Position numbers and translations under genes: made by a program | Shown: positions 53,772-64,000 of the stretch, piece by piece | Numbering within the stretch: the stretch's first letter is position 1 | How the letters are laid out: every line of letters starts with the position of its first letter | From: JBKBKN01 sp046294625 | GTDB lineage: Bacteria > Bacteroidota > Bacteroidia > M30B66 | Reading direction: 5' to 3' | DNA: 64,000 bases | NCBI GenBank assembly: GCA_046294625.1 | Contig: JBKBKN010000005.1 | Location: forward strand, 62,001 to 126,000 | Notes under the pieces: generated by a model | What the model saw: the letters and a program-made list of their open reading frames with translations, nothing else | What the model was told of the DNA's origin: nothing | Databases searched by the model: none

Positions 53772-56700
53772 TTATTTCTTGATAATGGTTTTATTTCCTG
53801 CAATATTTACCTTTGGATTGCTCGAAATCTGCAAATGATATGCACCTGCTGGCAATGCAGACATATCGAATCGGAACTCATTCTCCCCTTTGCGCACGCG
53901 CATTTTATGCGAAAAGATGATTTGCCCTGCAGAAGAGAAGATGTTCATAACCATATCGAAGTCGCTGCTGGCATTGATTCTAACGCCGGCAAAATCTTTT
54001 ACAGGATTGGGTAAAATAGTAATGCTATGGTCTGCTGATTTGCAGCTCACATAGATTGGATCATAGATGGTGGTTTCGCCATTGTAATCCACTTGCTTGA
54101 GTCTGAAATAGCTGCTACCTTCATATCTTGGTTTGAAACTTGAGTTATAATATAAGGTTTGATTACTGTTGCCGTTTCCTTCTTCGCGGTGCATTTCATA
54201 CCAATGTGCCCCGGTCTCACTTTCTTCAATCGTAAAGTAGTGGTTATTGCTTTCAGATGCTGTTGACCATTGCAAATGAACCACTCCATTGTCGCAAATC
54301 CCTTCGAATCCAAGCAAAGAAACCGGCAATGGACTGTTGGTTCTGGAGCCGATCGTCCAAACAGAGAATTGTGGAATATTAGTTTTCTCCAGATATCCTT
54401 GCGCCTGATGCTGATCTGCCCACTGAAAGTTCCAGAAATCGCCATCAAATCTCCACATATCCAAATCTGTATCAGGAATCAAACCCAAGGGAGTATTCAA
54501 CTCTTCCTGATGATAGTGAAAGCGGAAGGTAGCGTTGAGGTTGCTGTTGTTTGCCGGATGAATTTCGTAATATCTGTTGGCACCAAACCCGCCGTTGAAA
54601 GTTCTTTGCTCATGACCGCGAATCACTTGTGTCATTCCCATATTTACACCTGAAGTGATCACAGCACCTAAACCTGCCACATTTGTTGCATTAGGTGCAT
54701 TTAAAACCCTTTCGGTGATAAGTCGGCCGGCATGACCATAAATTTTGTTTTGTGCTGTTTCGTTCAATATTTCGCCTGTATTACCAAGGTTTACATCAAA
54801 TCCATTGAGATTAAGATCGCCAGAAATCATATCTAATTGACCACTAATGCTTATGTTGTTGTTTAATTCAATTATTAAATCACTATTGGTTTTGTTTATG
54901 TTGATATGATGGAATAATGGAGATCCCCAGATGGATGAGTGTTGATTTCCAGAGAAAGTTACTGTTCTTCCATTAGCATTAAATGAGCCGATTGCTGAAA
55001 GATGATGAGCTATTTCAATATCAACATCAGATGCTAAACTTAAGGAAGCATTTGCGGCCACTTCCACACTACCATTGAAAACGGCGCTGCCGTTCAGAGT
55101 TAGCCCGGGAGCATTAAATATTACCGTTCCTTCACCATTGATTGAATTATTTACACCAGCCCAACGTCCATGCACATGAAGTTTTTTACCATTTGCAATC
55201 GTCAATGTAACCCCGGGATCAAGATTTACTTCACGACAAAACCCATCGTTGCCTGATTGAATAAGCGGCTGATTAGGCAATAAGCCTACGAAAATATTGT
55301 CAGCGGCTCCCGGTACCAAGTTGGGAAGCCAGTTGCCCGCATCATTCCAATTGGTGTTTACATTTCCTGTCCAGATGATTCCGTTGATGATCTCGCCTAG
55401 CTGGAATGCACCAAACTGTGTTAGCCCTGTTGCTTCTACAGAATTGCTTGTGATCACACCCAAATCAGGTCTTGTCCAAACTGATGCAAAAATACGCGCA
55501 ATACCAAGATTCATTGGATTAGCAGTTGGATCGAGGTCTGCATTAACGTAATTGAATACTACATTGTAACTCGTAAAACCTGTAACACCTGAATTCGTGA
55601 TTGTCCAGATTCTGTTTACGGAACGATCAGGATTAACACCTGAGGTGTAGATCTGTGGGTGATCATCCGGGGTGGTATTGACTAAAAGAGAACCCGTATT
55701 ATTGGTATTTCCGCTAAAATTAATTGTAACCGGGGTGTAATGATGAGCATCACCAACAGCGAAGGAACGACTTACTGTATTGGATGCAATAAATCTTCTC
55801 ATATTGCCATTTACATAGCTGATTGCAGATGCGCCGGATACTTGCCCGCTCACCTGAATAATGAGTTCATTGCTGTTGGTTTGGATAATACCATCATTCA
55901 ATGAAAGCAAGTTTGAAATATTGATAGAACTGCTTAAGGTTTTAATTCCGCCTCCGGTAATCTGCAGGTTGAAGAAATTGGTTGCACCTGAAATATTCTG
56001 TGCCCCTCCAGAAAGAATCACACTGCCGTTATTGGGTGTAAACCTAAGTACTCCGGCATTGTTTACCCAATTTTTCTTTAAATTGATTTGTCGACTGTGA
56101 GTATTGACAACGGTACCATTGTCACTGATTTGAAAGTCTCCATTCACTAAAAGGTCTACATTGGCCATGTTTTTACCACCTGGTCCGGAGAAGCTGACAT
56201 TGTTGTAAACAGCTTGTGTGGGAAGTGTGCCGGTGAAATTAGCATGGTAATTAACAGTGCCACCATTTGATGAAGTGAAAGCGGAGAAATCGCCACCCGG
56301 AAAAACATAAACCCCTGATCCAGGTGATAGCCTTAAAATGCCTGTTCCTGAAACACTACCAAAATTATGTCCAATGGTTGCACCAAGGTTCAACATGCCA
56401 TTTAACTCCACAACAGAAGCTGTTCGGTTGTTATTGACAACGTTCACGGTATGGCCACCGGCGATAATCACATGGTTGAATGATGGCGGTACAGATGCCG
56501 GAGCTCCATCATGCTGCAATACAGGGTCTGTTGACCAGGTATTCACATCATTCCAATCACCTCCCGTTGTAGCATTACGGCTAAAATAGGTCTGTAGAAT
56601 AAAAAACTCAGTTGATTCGCCGGCTGTATAATCTCCGTTTAGATAATCGACGCTGCTCAAAGTAATTCGGTCATTCATTGCATTGACAGTGCCCGGAATA

Positions 56701-59700
56701 CCATTTACAGGAAACCACACATTGTTAAAGTATCTACCGGTAACATATGCCGATTCATTACCATTGACAGCATCGGATGGATGATAAGTGTATTCATGAC
56801 TCACCTGTAGATTTGCGCCAAATCCTGATGCATTCACATTCCAATAGTAATTCAATTCCTTATCTGCTGCATCTGTAGTGGCCGGGTGTCTCGTGTTTAC
56901 CGGCTTTAGGGTGATCGATCCGGCAGCATTATTTTGACTCACGTTGAATCTTGCCGGTGTATATTTTAGCGTGACTCCTATTGGGAAGGTAAAGTCATGC
57001 GCCCCTGTAGGGTATAATTTCCTTACACCGCCATCGCTCAACACCCCATTGAGTCTAATCATGCTAAATGGATTAAAAGTTCCCGCAACTGTTGCGTTTG
57101 GGCCAAATGTGAGCAAGTGATTATTGATGTAAACAATGCCAGACTGGAAACTCATTTGACCATTCACAGTGATCGTATTATTTACATTTACACCTGCAGG
57201 GTTATTGACTGTAATACTTCCAAATGCACCATTTCCATTACCATTAATGTTTTGCAGCAAACTACCATTGATGTTCAGATGTCCGGCAAGAGTTGAATTA
57301 CACTGCTGATTATTCGTTACATGCCCCAACACTGTGGCTACATTCTCATTTAGGTTTAGGTTACCTTGATTGATGTTTAAGTTTCCTAAAACTCTCACTC
57401 TTGCATTTGCCAAAAGATTAACTGATCCTAATACGGATGTATTGTTGATCACCAAGTTGGCGAATACGGTATGGTTACCACTGGCACCGGTAATGTTTTG
57501 TGATTCGCTGCTACCATTGAATGTGGTAGTTTGAGAAGAAGAAATTACTCGATAGCCGCCTTCATTCAATCCATTGGCATTTGTTGTATTTTCGTTTACG
57601 AGATTACCCCCGATCATAATATCAAGGCTGTTTGCATTGAAAATAGAATTGCCTAAAATTCTCAAATCTCTTTGAATGGTCAGAGGAGAACTATTGATAC
57701 GCAAAGTTTTGTTATTTACCATTCCATCTACAGTCACATTCCAAAGTGGAATAAAGCTGGTTAGATTGAATGTAGCAGCAGCAGTGTTAGCAGTTCCGAA
57801 TCTTATTTCTCCTCCTGAAACTGAGTTTGATGTTGGATTTAATAACATTTCTCCAACCAATACATTGCTATTGTTTCCTGTTCTGTCAATGATGAGTAGT
57901 GCATTACCCGACATGTTGAAAGAGCTTCCCTGATTGAGAATTTCAAATTTGGCTCTATCGTAACTAATGGCAGATGCCGCTTCAGGATTTCGACCACGCA
58001 CCAAAACCACTGAATTGTCGGATTGCGTGTAGCGGAGCGCACCCAGCAACACAAACAAACTTCTTCGAATTTGTCCGTTTACATTGAGTGTACTGTTGTT
58101 ACGAACAATCAGTTCAGGAGCGCCAGAAGCAGCATATTCAATATCGTTGTGATTATTGTTTGCTGCGTTACCAATATTAACGATACCATTCAATAATTCA
58201 AGTTTACCAGCAAGTACAAGATCAGCATTATTGGCGGCGGCCATGCCTACATTGATTTCAGCATCGGCATGATTAACGACCAGAGCAGCAGAAGCTGGAA
58301 TAACAAAATTAGAGCCTGCCTGGTTCGTAAGCGTAAGGTTAATAGGTCTAGAAATCTGCAGTGTTCCATTTTGCAAAGTCAGCCAATCGTTACTTGGGGT
58401 GTTGAATGTACCTGATACATTCACGTTAAGCTGTTGACTTTGGTTGTTTCCTTTATTCAGTCTAACCAATGAAAGATTGTTTACAGCAGCCGAATTCGTT
58501 CCTGTAAACAAGGTGCTTGCGTTGCCATTGAACACAATCTCGCAACGTGAGCTGTTGTTCAGGTTGATTGTTCCATTGTTTGTCAAGTTACCCATCAAAT
58601 GCAGCAAGTGCAATGCCGAGCCGGCATTGGCAGTAAGAATCGTGCCTGCTGCGCCCACCGATACATTGCCCAACATTTGTACGCTGTGTTCTACTGCTCC
58701 GGGAAATAGCAATCTGCCCGAAGTGATATTCATATTGCCGCGCACTTCCATTGTTCTTGCTGCTGTGGTATTAAATGAAGTAGTACCTGCAGCATGACCA
58801 TTTATAGTAAAGTTGTTATGAATAATTAGATTGCTATTGGGCATTGTGATGGTTCGATTGTTCTCCGGAACAAAACTCAAATTTCGGTATGAGCTTATTT
58901 CCATAGAAGTGGGTGCTGCTGTGATTTCCGGAACTTGAAAATTTGCTCCATTCGTATAATACTCTGCTGTTCCGCCATTTTCCTGAAAAAACAAGCCAAA
59001 ATCTCCTGCAGGGAATTCTGCTAGTGAACTTGAAGAAGAAATTCTGATTCGGCCTGCCCCACCCGCAGTGGCATAAGGCAATGCGCCAAAATTATTACCT
59101 GTGGTGGTTCCAAGATCAAGCGTAGATCCTGCATCAACAATTAAGCTTCCCGATATGGTATTGTTTTGTGTAACTGTTACGGTGTGAAAAATCGATGTAC
59201 CATTGCCAATAAACACCGGAACATTCGAATTAGGAACCGTAGTAGAAGCAGCACCTCCAAAGGTCACATTTGACCAAGTGTTTGGTGTGTTCCAATTACC
59301 ATTTTGACGGCTGTAATAAGGCACCACAGTTCCAAATGCTGCGGGAACCCCTGCTGTGAAGTCACCATCGATAAAGCTAAAATTGTTAAAATGAATATTC
59401 TTTGTTGATTCATTCACCGCATTCACATCGCTTATGCTGGTGTAGGCTATGTTTTGAAAGTTGTAGTATCCAGGAATGTAAGCAGTATTATCCGGCAAAT
59501 TGCCATAATTAAATGTAAGATTGACCGAGTTAGCCCCTACTCCGCTAAATCCTGTTGGGTTAACCTTCCAATAAGTAGGCAAGGCAACAGGATTGGTGAT
59601 ATACAAATGTGGCGCGGCTACAGGTCGCACATTTAATGTGCCCCACTGTGTAGGCGCACTATCGAAAGTAATTGTGGCTGGAGTATAGTTTGATCCTGAG

Positions 59701-62700
59701 CCGAAAGGAAATACAAAGCTCGTTGCCGATGCGCTATATTCTTTTGAAATACCTCCATCTGAAAGGTTTCCATTGGTTTTGATAAATCTATTGATTCCAA
59801 AATTCCCGGATATGGCAACGATGTTACCTGCTGCAGCAATGACTACGCGACGATTTCTGATGTTGAAGACCCGATCGGTGCTCATTTCCAAATTACCATT
59901 TACTCTAAAATTGGCAGAGCTTGTTACTTTCTCATCTCCGGTGTTTCCACCCTGATTAGCCAGTTCAAGATTGGTGAACACACCTTGGTCATTACCACCG
60001 ATATTCTGATTTTGAGTTCCAACTAATATGATTTTAGCAGTACCGCTAATGAGTGTATTATTGACTACATTGCCTTTAACTAGGGTATTCTTGGCATTGA
60101 TGTTCAAATTACCAGTGTTCACTAATAAACTTCCATTTAACTCAAAATGCGCAATAGAACCGGACAGATTTAATGTTGTTCCATTTGACTTGCTCAATTC
60201 AAGCGTATTGAGACCTAATGCTGTTGATGCAACATATGGAGATGGTTCAGAAGTGTTTTCTACTTTCATACCCCATGCTAAAATCCCCCTTGTTACATCA
60301 CCCCAGTATGGTGTAAAATTACAGCTGTTATTTCCAATCACAATTCTGGCTCTGTACTGATTATGACCTTCTGTAGTAGCCGAAATTCTATACCAACCAT
60401 TTGGAAGTGCTTCAATAGAAGCATTAGTAGCCTGTGCATTTTGTGAAATAATTGAGCCTGCTCCTGTTAAATTAAACCAAACTTCGCCAGGTTGGGCATG
60501 TCTCCCAACACGCAAGGCGACACAGGTTCTTCCGTCTGGCTTAACAAAGATACTGGCGGTCATTGGGCCAGAAGAAGCAATTTCGGGGGTAAAAAACTGA
60601 TGCAAACCATTTTGATTGGTTTCCAGAATTCGTTCTGCAGTCAATGTGTTATTAGGCGCTAATTCTACATTAGGTTGCGCGGTGAGCCTTTCGAAGGTAT
60701 AGTTACTACCCGGTACAATATTCTCAGGTCCATTTATCAGGTTTGATCCGCCTGTTGAACTGAAATTTAAGAATCCGTTTACAGTAAAATTTTGTGGATT
60801 GATTCCGTTGAATTTTGTAGAGTTATTGCCTGATATGTAAGTAGCATTGGCATTCACAGTAAAGTTTCCACCAACGACCACATCCTCGTCACCAGCATTT
60901 AAAGTCGGAGAATTCGCACTGCTGATGTTTAGGTTGTTTAAAACAACCAGTGGCTTGGCTTCAATGGTTGCCGTATTGGCCGGAGCCCCATTAAACGACC
61001 AGTTGATATCGCTCAGTATCAATTGTGCGTTACCTGCTCCGCTTTTATTCACATTGAGATTGAAAAACGGATGGCTTGCCGTCATTAAAAAATTAATATT
61101 GTTATTTGATAAGTTCACATTCACTGTACCACCTGTAACTTCATGATTAAGTGATGAAGAATTAACCATCCAACCGGCATGGCCGGAGATACTTCCATTC
61201 AGGCTCCGCCCGATATTGATAGTACCTCCGCTCATTTTGAACACATTTTCTGGGTAAGGCAATGAAAAAGCAGCGTAGTATCCGCCTTCTGAAGTAGGTG
61301 CACCACTTATGTTAAGTATACCGCCGGTTTGAATGAATGCGCCTCGATGTAGGCCTCCAAACACTGTTATTCTGAACAAGTGCAGGTTAACTTCTCCTCC
61401 GTCTATTTGAAACAGTCCCGACTCTCGAAGCACAACAGCTCCCTGACCTGAAAGGCAATTTAAAGTGCCGGCGGTAATTCTAAGCGTACCGTATGGTACT
61501 ATAGCTCCCGTAGAATTAAACGTAACGTTGGCGCCATCAATCCAAAATACCGGGAAGCGGGAACTGTTGCCAATTTCATAATTACCGTTGTTATTCAAAC
61601 TAGGTATAGTAATGTTGGCGCCTAGGCGAAGTATTCCGCCATTTGCCGATATGGTTCTATTGTTGCCATGGAATAGAACAGTTGCCGATGAAGCAGCACT
61701 TACAGCCAATTCGAAATTATCATTCTTGTCAACAGAAAATCCAAAAAACTTCGCATAACTGCCTGCATTCCCCGTAAATACCGTGTTGGTAGTAGCTCCC
61801 CTAAAGTTAATTGACGCGGTACCATTGGAAGTAGCAGCGTATGCTGCGCCATTGGTAAATTCAATATGACCGGAATTCAAAAGGTTTCCATGTAAAATTA
61901 CCGTATGATTTCCACTCGGATTTCTTACATCCCATCTACAGCCAGCTCCTACAGTTGTATTTCCAAATATTGTGAGCGTTTGATTCCCGCTAGCACCACC
62001 AATTCTAAGAGTAGGTTGTGCTGCTGACCCTGTTTTTGAGATGGTCAAATTTCCATTCATGGTCACATTATGACCAAATCCTATAATGAATGCATTGGCC
62101 GTACTATTGGTAATTTCAAGATGATTAAAGGTATTATTGACTGAATTTAATTCATGAAGCCCAGCGGAGAGGTTGTAAAACTCAATTGTTCCTCCATCAT
62201 TACTCACAAAATTTGTATATAGTCCTGTTGGAAGATTGATATTGCTCAGTCTTAATTTTCCTTGTCCGGATATGTTTACAAAGTTATGCCCTGAACTAGA
62301 GCCTAAGTCAAGTGTACCACCTTGATTGATGGTCAAGCCGGCCACACTTCTTGATGTGGAGGTGCTCACCGTTCTTCCATTCAATATTACAACTTGATTA
62401 CCGGCTGTGGGTATCATAGGGCTCACCAAGGTACTGCCTGATGGATCAGTTGTCCAAGTGTTCAAATCATTCCAGTTTCCGGATTGATAGGAATATAAAA
62501 CCGTTCGCACGGTGGGGTCTATGGCTGTCCACTCACCGGTCAAAAAGTTGGTGCCTGTTACAGTAAATGGATTAGATCCGGGTGCACTTGGATTTGATGT
62601 TGTACTTAAACTAGTACCGTTCCAAACTCTAGGTTCATATTCTAACACACTTCCCATGACTTCATTGCTATTGAACGTGAATCGGAGGTTGGCGTTAATG

Positions 62701-64000
62701 GCATTGATGTTATTACTTTCAATCACCCAATGTTTGAGTAAAGCATTGTTGAAGTAAGGTACATTAGGTTGGCGAGTAGGTACTGCTCTTACACTTATGG
62801 ATGCTGTTCCAAAAACTGTAGCCGTAAATGACGTAATTTGAAAACTGGTATAATTCCCCCCTGAACCAACGGGAAATATACCAGACGGAATATGCGTAGT
62901 CAGGGCATTAATTGCCGTAAATTCCTTCAATAGTGCGCCACTTCCATTGGTCACAATATATCTATTTATACCAAACGTGCCCGCCAGAGTTGCATTAGGT
63001 CTCAATTTCAAATCGCTGTCGCCGAGTTCAAATAAACAATTAGCCGACATATTTAATTGATTGTTGATAGCTGCACTTTCGGTCAATATTTTTTTTCCAC
63101 CACCGGAGAGCTGAAGATTATAGTAGTTGTTACTTCCAAATACAAATTGATCTCCATTTCTACTGTAGTGTATTGTGCTTAAATTGGCTCCGGTAATAAG
63201 CTCGCCTATGGTATTATTCACCGAAGTAAGATTGAGTGTGTGCGTTGCTCCTGTCATGTCGATGGTACCATTTCCGGATAGCGAATTACTTACATTGATG
63301 GTGGTATTAGTATTACCAAATGCCAAAGTACCTGCCACCACATTGAGATTTTGCGCATTAAAGCCAGACGAAGAAATGGTCAAGGAACTACCAGCTTTGT
63401 TGATGGTTACATTATCAATCGCATAATTTGTATGCATGGTATAAACACCTGCATTACCTGAAGTAAAAGTGATATTCCCATTAAAAACAACGTTTCCACC
63501 AGAGCGGATAAAATCCTTTTGAACTATAATTTCATCAACATTTCTGGTTGCACCATTAGAAAGTGTGATATTGAAATAGGTACCGGCTCTTACAGATTGG
63601 ATACCTGTATTGGATGCATAATTAACGGTGTTACCCTCAGCTTGCGCATTGAAGATACCAGCAGTGGCCATTGGCTCAGAGTTATTCCCCAAAATCAACA
63701 CTGAATGTGTGCCCTGCAGCCATGTTGCATTTGGATTTAATCCATCGAGCATACCGTTTATTCTCACCGAGGTGCTATTTTTATTTTCTACAGTGATTGC
63801 CCCACTGATATTAACCGCTCCATTTATAACAATGGCATTGTTTCCGCGTATTTCCTGATTATTGGAACTAAATGTATATAACCCTGTACCAGTGGCTGTC
63901 ATGGTTCCGTTATTGGTAATACCTCCTCTAAATTCGCAAGGTGCATTGGCAGTGGACATATTCCAAACACCACCATTGTTTATGGTGAGCATTCCTATGA
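53772..64000 (-). CDS. Giant type A sorted adhesin-like protein, N-terminus outside window
   Basis: The minus-strand frame is open to the window edge, so the start is missing; at least 3408 residues are visible (numbered here from the Met at 63992). Most of it is a long series of short beta-strand repeats with Asn-rich turns (NGNLTI/NNGTI type), as in beta-helix or autotransporter-like adhesins. Four copies of a GNWND-type module (SGNWNDLNTW ~504, NGNWNTPNTW ~1560, GGDWNDVNTW ~2474, NTNWNDAGNW ~2882) divide the protein. A phage-spike-like domain sits at ~1135-1259. The C-terminus has a fibronectin-like segment (GVVHLQWSTASESNNHYF) and a type A sorting domain (ILPNPVKDFAGVRI and on to NIAGNKTIIKK). 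Exported by the type IX system and anchored on the surface. Confidence 0.9.
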   Translation of the reverse strand, partial: IGMLTINNGGVWNMSTANAPCEFRGGITNNGTMTATGTGLYTFSSNNQEIRGNNAIVINGAVNISGAITVENKNSTSVRINGMLDGLNPNATWLQGTHSVLILGNNSEPMATAGIFNAQAEGNTVNYASNTGIQSVRAGTYFNITLSNGATRNVDEIIVQKDFIRSGGNVVFNGNITFTSGNAGVYTMHTNYAIDNVTINKAGSSLTISSSGFNAQNLNVVAGTLAFGNTNTTINVSNSLSGNGTIDMTGATHTLNLTSVNNTIGELITGANLSTIHYSRNGDQFVFGSNNYYNLQLSGGGKKILTESAAINNQLNMSANCLFELGDSDLKLRPNATLAGTFGINRYIVTNGSGALLKEFTAINALTTHIPSGIFPVGSGGNYTSFQITSFTATVFGTASISVRAVPTRQPNVPYFNNALLKHWVIESNNINAINANLRFTFNSNEVMGSVLEYEPRVWNGTSLSTTSNPSAPGSNPFTVTGTNFLTGEWTAIDPTVRTVLYSYQSGNWNDLNTWTTDPSGSTLVSPMIPTAGNQVVILNGRTVSTSTSRSVAGLTINQGGTLDLGSSSGHNFVNISGQGKLRLSNINLPTGLYTNFVSNDGGTIEFYNLSAGLHELNSVNNTFNHLEITNSTANAFIIGFGHNVTMNGNLTISKTGSAAQPTLRIGGASGNQTLTIFGNTTVGAGCRWDVRNPSGNHTVILHGNLLNSGHIEFTNGAAYAATSNGTASINFRGATTNTVFTGNAGSYAKFFGFSVDKNDNFELAVSAASSATVLFHGNNRTISANGGILRLGANITIPSLNNNGNYEIGNSSRFPVFWIDGANVTFNSTGAIVPYGTLRITAGTLNCLSGQGAVVLRESGLFQIDGGEVNLHLFRITVFGGLHRGAFIQTGGILNISGAPTSEGGYYAAFSLPYPENVFKMSGGTINIGRSLNGSISGHAGWMVNSSSLNHEVTGGTVNVNLSNNNINFLMTASHPFFNLNVNKSGAGNAQLILSDINWSFNGAPANTATIEAKPLVVLNNLNISSANSPTLNAGDEDVVVGGNFTVNANATYISGNNSTKFNGINPQNFTVNGFLNFSSTGGSNLINGPENIVPGSNYTFERLTAQPNVELAPNNTLTAERILETNQNGLHQFFTPEIASSGPMTASIFVKPDGRTCVALRVGRHAQPGEVWFNLTGAGSIISQNAQATNASIEALPNGWYRISATTEGHNQYRARIVIGNNSCNFTPYWGDVTRGILAWGMKVENTSEPSPYVASTALGLNTLELSKSNGTTLNLSGSIAHFELNGSLLVNTGNLNINAKNTLVKGNVVNNTLISGTAKIILVGTQNQNIGGNDQGVFTNLELANQGGNTGDEKVTSSANFRVNGNLEMSTDRVFNIRNRRVVIAAAGNIVAISGNFGINRFIKTNGNLSDGGISKEYSASATSFVFPFGSGSNYTPATITFDSAPTQWGTLNVRPVAAPHLYITNPVALPTYWKVNPTGFSGVGANSVNLTFNYGNLPDNTAYIPGYYNFQNIAYTSISDVNAVNESTKNIHFNNFSFIDGDFTAGVPAAFGTVVPYYSRQNGNWNTPNTWSNVTFGGAASTTVPNSNVPVFIGNGTSIFHTVTVTQNNTISGSLIVDAGSTLDLGTTTGNNFGALPYATAGGAGRIRISSSSSLAEFPAGDFGLFFQENGGTAEYYTNGANFQVPEITAAPTSMEISSYRNLSFVPENNRTITMPNSNLIIHNNFTINGHAAGTTSFNTTAARTMEVRGNMNITSGRLLFPGAVEHSVQMLGNVSVGAAGTILTANAGSALHLLHLMGNLTNNGTINLNNSSRCEIVFNGNASTLFTGTNSAAVNNLSLVRLNKGNNQSQQLNVNVSGTFNTPSNDWLTLQNGTLQISRPINLTLTNQAGSNFVIPASAALVVNHADAEINVGMAAANNADLVLAGKLELLNGIVNIGNAANNNHNDIEYAASGAPELIVRNNSTLNVNGQIRRSLFVLLGALRYTQSDNSVVLVRGRNPEAASAISYDRAKFEILNQGSSFNMSGNALLIIDRTGNNSNVLVGEMLLNPTSNSVSGGEIRFGTANTAAATFNLTSFIPLWNVTVDGMVNNKTLRINSSPLTIQRDLRILGNSIFNANSLDIMIGGNLVNENTTNANGLNEGGYRVISSSQTTTFNGSSESQNITGASGNHTVFANLVINNTSVLGSVNLLANARVRVLGNLNINQGNLNLNENVATVLGHVTNNQQCNSTLAGHLNINGSLLQNINGNGNGAFGSITVNNPAGVNVNNTITVNGQMSFQSGIVYINNHLLTFGPNATVAGTFNPFSMIRLNGVLSDGGVRKLYPTGAHDFTFPIGVTLKYTPARFNVSQNNAAGSITLKPVNTRHPATTDAADKELNYYWNVNASGFGANLQVSHEYTYHPSDAVNGNESAYVTGRYFNNVWFPVNGIPGTVNAMNDRITLSSVDYLNGDYTAGESTEFFILQTYFSRNATTGGDWNDVNTWSTDPVLQHDGAPASVPPSFNHVIIAGGHTVNVVNNNRTASVVELNGMLNLGATIGHNFGSVSGTGILRLSPGSGVYVFPGGDFSAFTSSNGGTVNYHANFTGTLPTQAVYNNVSFSGPGGKNMANVDLLVNGDFQISDNGTVVNTHSRQINLKKNWVNNAGVLRFTPNNGSVILSGGAQNISGATNFFNLQITGGGIKTLSSSINISNLLSLNDGIIQTNSNELIIQVSGQVSGASAISYVNGNMRRFIASNTVSRSFAVGDAHHYTPVTINFSGNTNNTGSLLVNTTPDDHPQIYTSGVNPDRSVNRIWTITNSGVTGFTSYNVVFNYVNADLDPTANPMNLGIARIFASVWTRPDLGVITSNSVEATGLTQFGAFQLGEIINGIIWTGNVNTNWNDAGNWLPNLVPGAADNIFVGLLPNQPLIQSGNDGFCREVNLDPGVTLTIANGKKLHVHGRWAGVNNSINGEGTVIFNAPGLTLNGSAVFNGSVEVAANASLSLASDVDIEIAHHLSAIGSFNANGRTVTFSGNQHSSIWGSPLFHHININKTNSDLIIELNNNISISGQLDMISGDLNLNGFDVNLGNTGEILNETAQNKIYGHAGRLITERVLNAPNATNVAGLGAVITSGVNMGMTQVIRGHEQRTFNGGFGANRYYEIHPANNSNLNATFRFHYHQEELNTPLGLIPDTDLDMWRFDGDFWNFQWADQHQAQGYLEKTNIPQFSVWTIGSRTNSPLPVSLLGFEGICDNGVVHLQWSTASESNNHYFTIEESETGAHWYEMHREEGNGNSNQTLYYNSSFKPRYEGSSYFRLKQVDYNGETTIYDPIYVSCKSADHSITILPNPVKDFAGVRINASSDFDMVMNIFSSAGQIIFSHKMRVRKGENEFRFDMSALPAGAYHLQISSNPKVNIAGNKTIIKK

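Noticed and set aside
54270..63858. Several plus-strand open frames across the giant adhesin
   Set aside because: They are antisense to a much longer conserved frame, have no family features, and their composition mirrors the Asn/Gly-rich coding strand.
53772..64000. CRISPR or prophage interpretation of the repeats and the phage-like domain
   Set aside because: The repeats are protein-level and imperfect with variable spacing, and no phage structural, integrase or lysis gene is nearby.

Overview
The window is a chromosomal segment of a Bacteroidota bacterium, probably from an uncultured environmental lineage. The evidence is type IX secretion sorting domains of both type A and type B, families largely confined to this phylum (DUF4294, Bacteroidota-type GH3, TIGR02757), lipid A synthesis (LpxH, so a Gram-negative envelope), AT-rich sequence, and several upstream regions with the phylum-specific promoter pattern TTG-N19..21-TAnnTTTG. 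Two runs of N (99 and 10 bases) show that this is a scaffolded draft assembly.

Layout, left to right. 1-2577: the tail of a polysaccharide flippase, then a short plus-strand run of thioesterase, DUF4294 protein and SRAP/HMCES-type DNA-protein crosslink protein. 2613-4997: a phosphoenolpyruvate synthase gene broken by four in-frame stop codons but no frameshift. 5152-8365: a membrane protein interrupted by the 99-N gap, a lipoprotein, a DUF2147 protein and a PlsC-type acyltransferase. 8490-14875: an IgGFc-binding/PKD type B sorted surface protein, an outer-membrane barrel, a ceramidase-like membrane hydrolase, succinyl-CoA ligase alpha and a BaiN-type flavoprotein. 14876-15400: a second decayed gene (PsbP/DcrB-like). 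15738-26946: aspartate kinase, GlgE, aldehyde dehydrogenase plus deoxyribose-phosphate aldolase, VanZ-like, GcvH, GyrA and a TPR protein. 27213-35375: a secreted subtilase, a barrel protein, a methyltransferase and a glycosyltransferase; on the minus strand PhoH-PurC-LpxH; then a SAM hydroxide adenosyltransferase and an ABM-domain protein. 35493-49044: a mostly minus-strand block with flotillin-like FloA, GH3, PolX, PerM/AI-2E permease, a SPOR-like protein, an L,D-transpeptidase and a ~1500-residue exported protein. 49298-52506: a plus-strand operon of lipoprotein, exported protein, SiaB-type kinase, SiaC-type phosphoprotein and TIGR02757. 52496-64000: a small PKD/type A sorted protein and the C-terminal 3400 residues of a giant type A sorted adhesin-like protein that continues beyond the window.

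Most of the window is ordinary housekeeping and envelope biology. Four items stand out. First, the SiaB/SiaC partner-switch pair sits in a lipoprotein operon with no visible phosphatase or diguanylate cyclase. Second, the giant surface protein carries a domain resembling phage head-spike/tail-fiber domains. Third, two genes have decayed by point substitution only. Fourth, a PolX protein has a PHP nuclease domain but seems to have lost its polymerase catalytic aspartates. No tRNA, rRNA, CRISPR array, insertion sequence or prophage was recognised.
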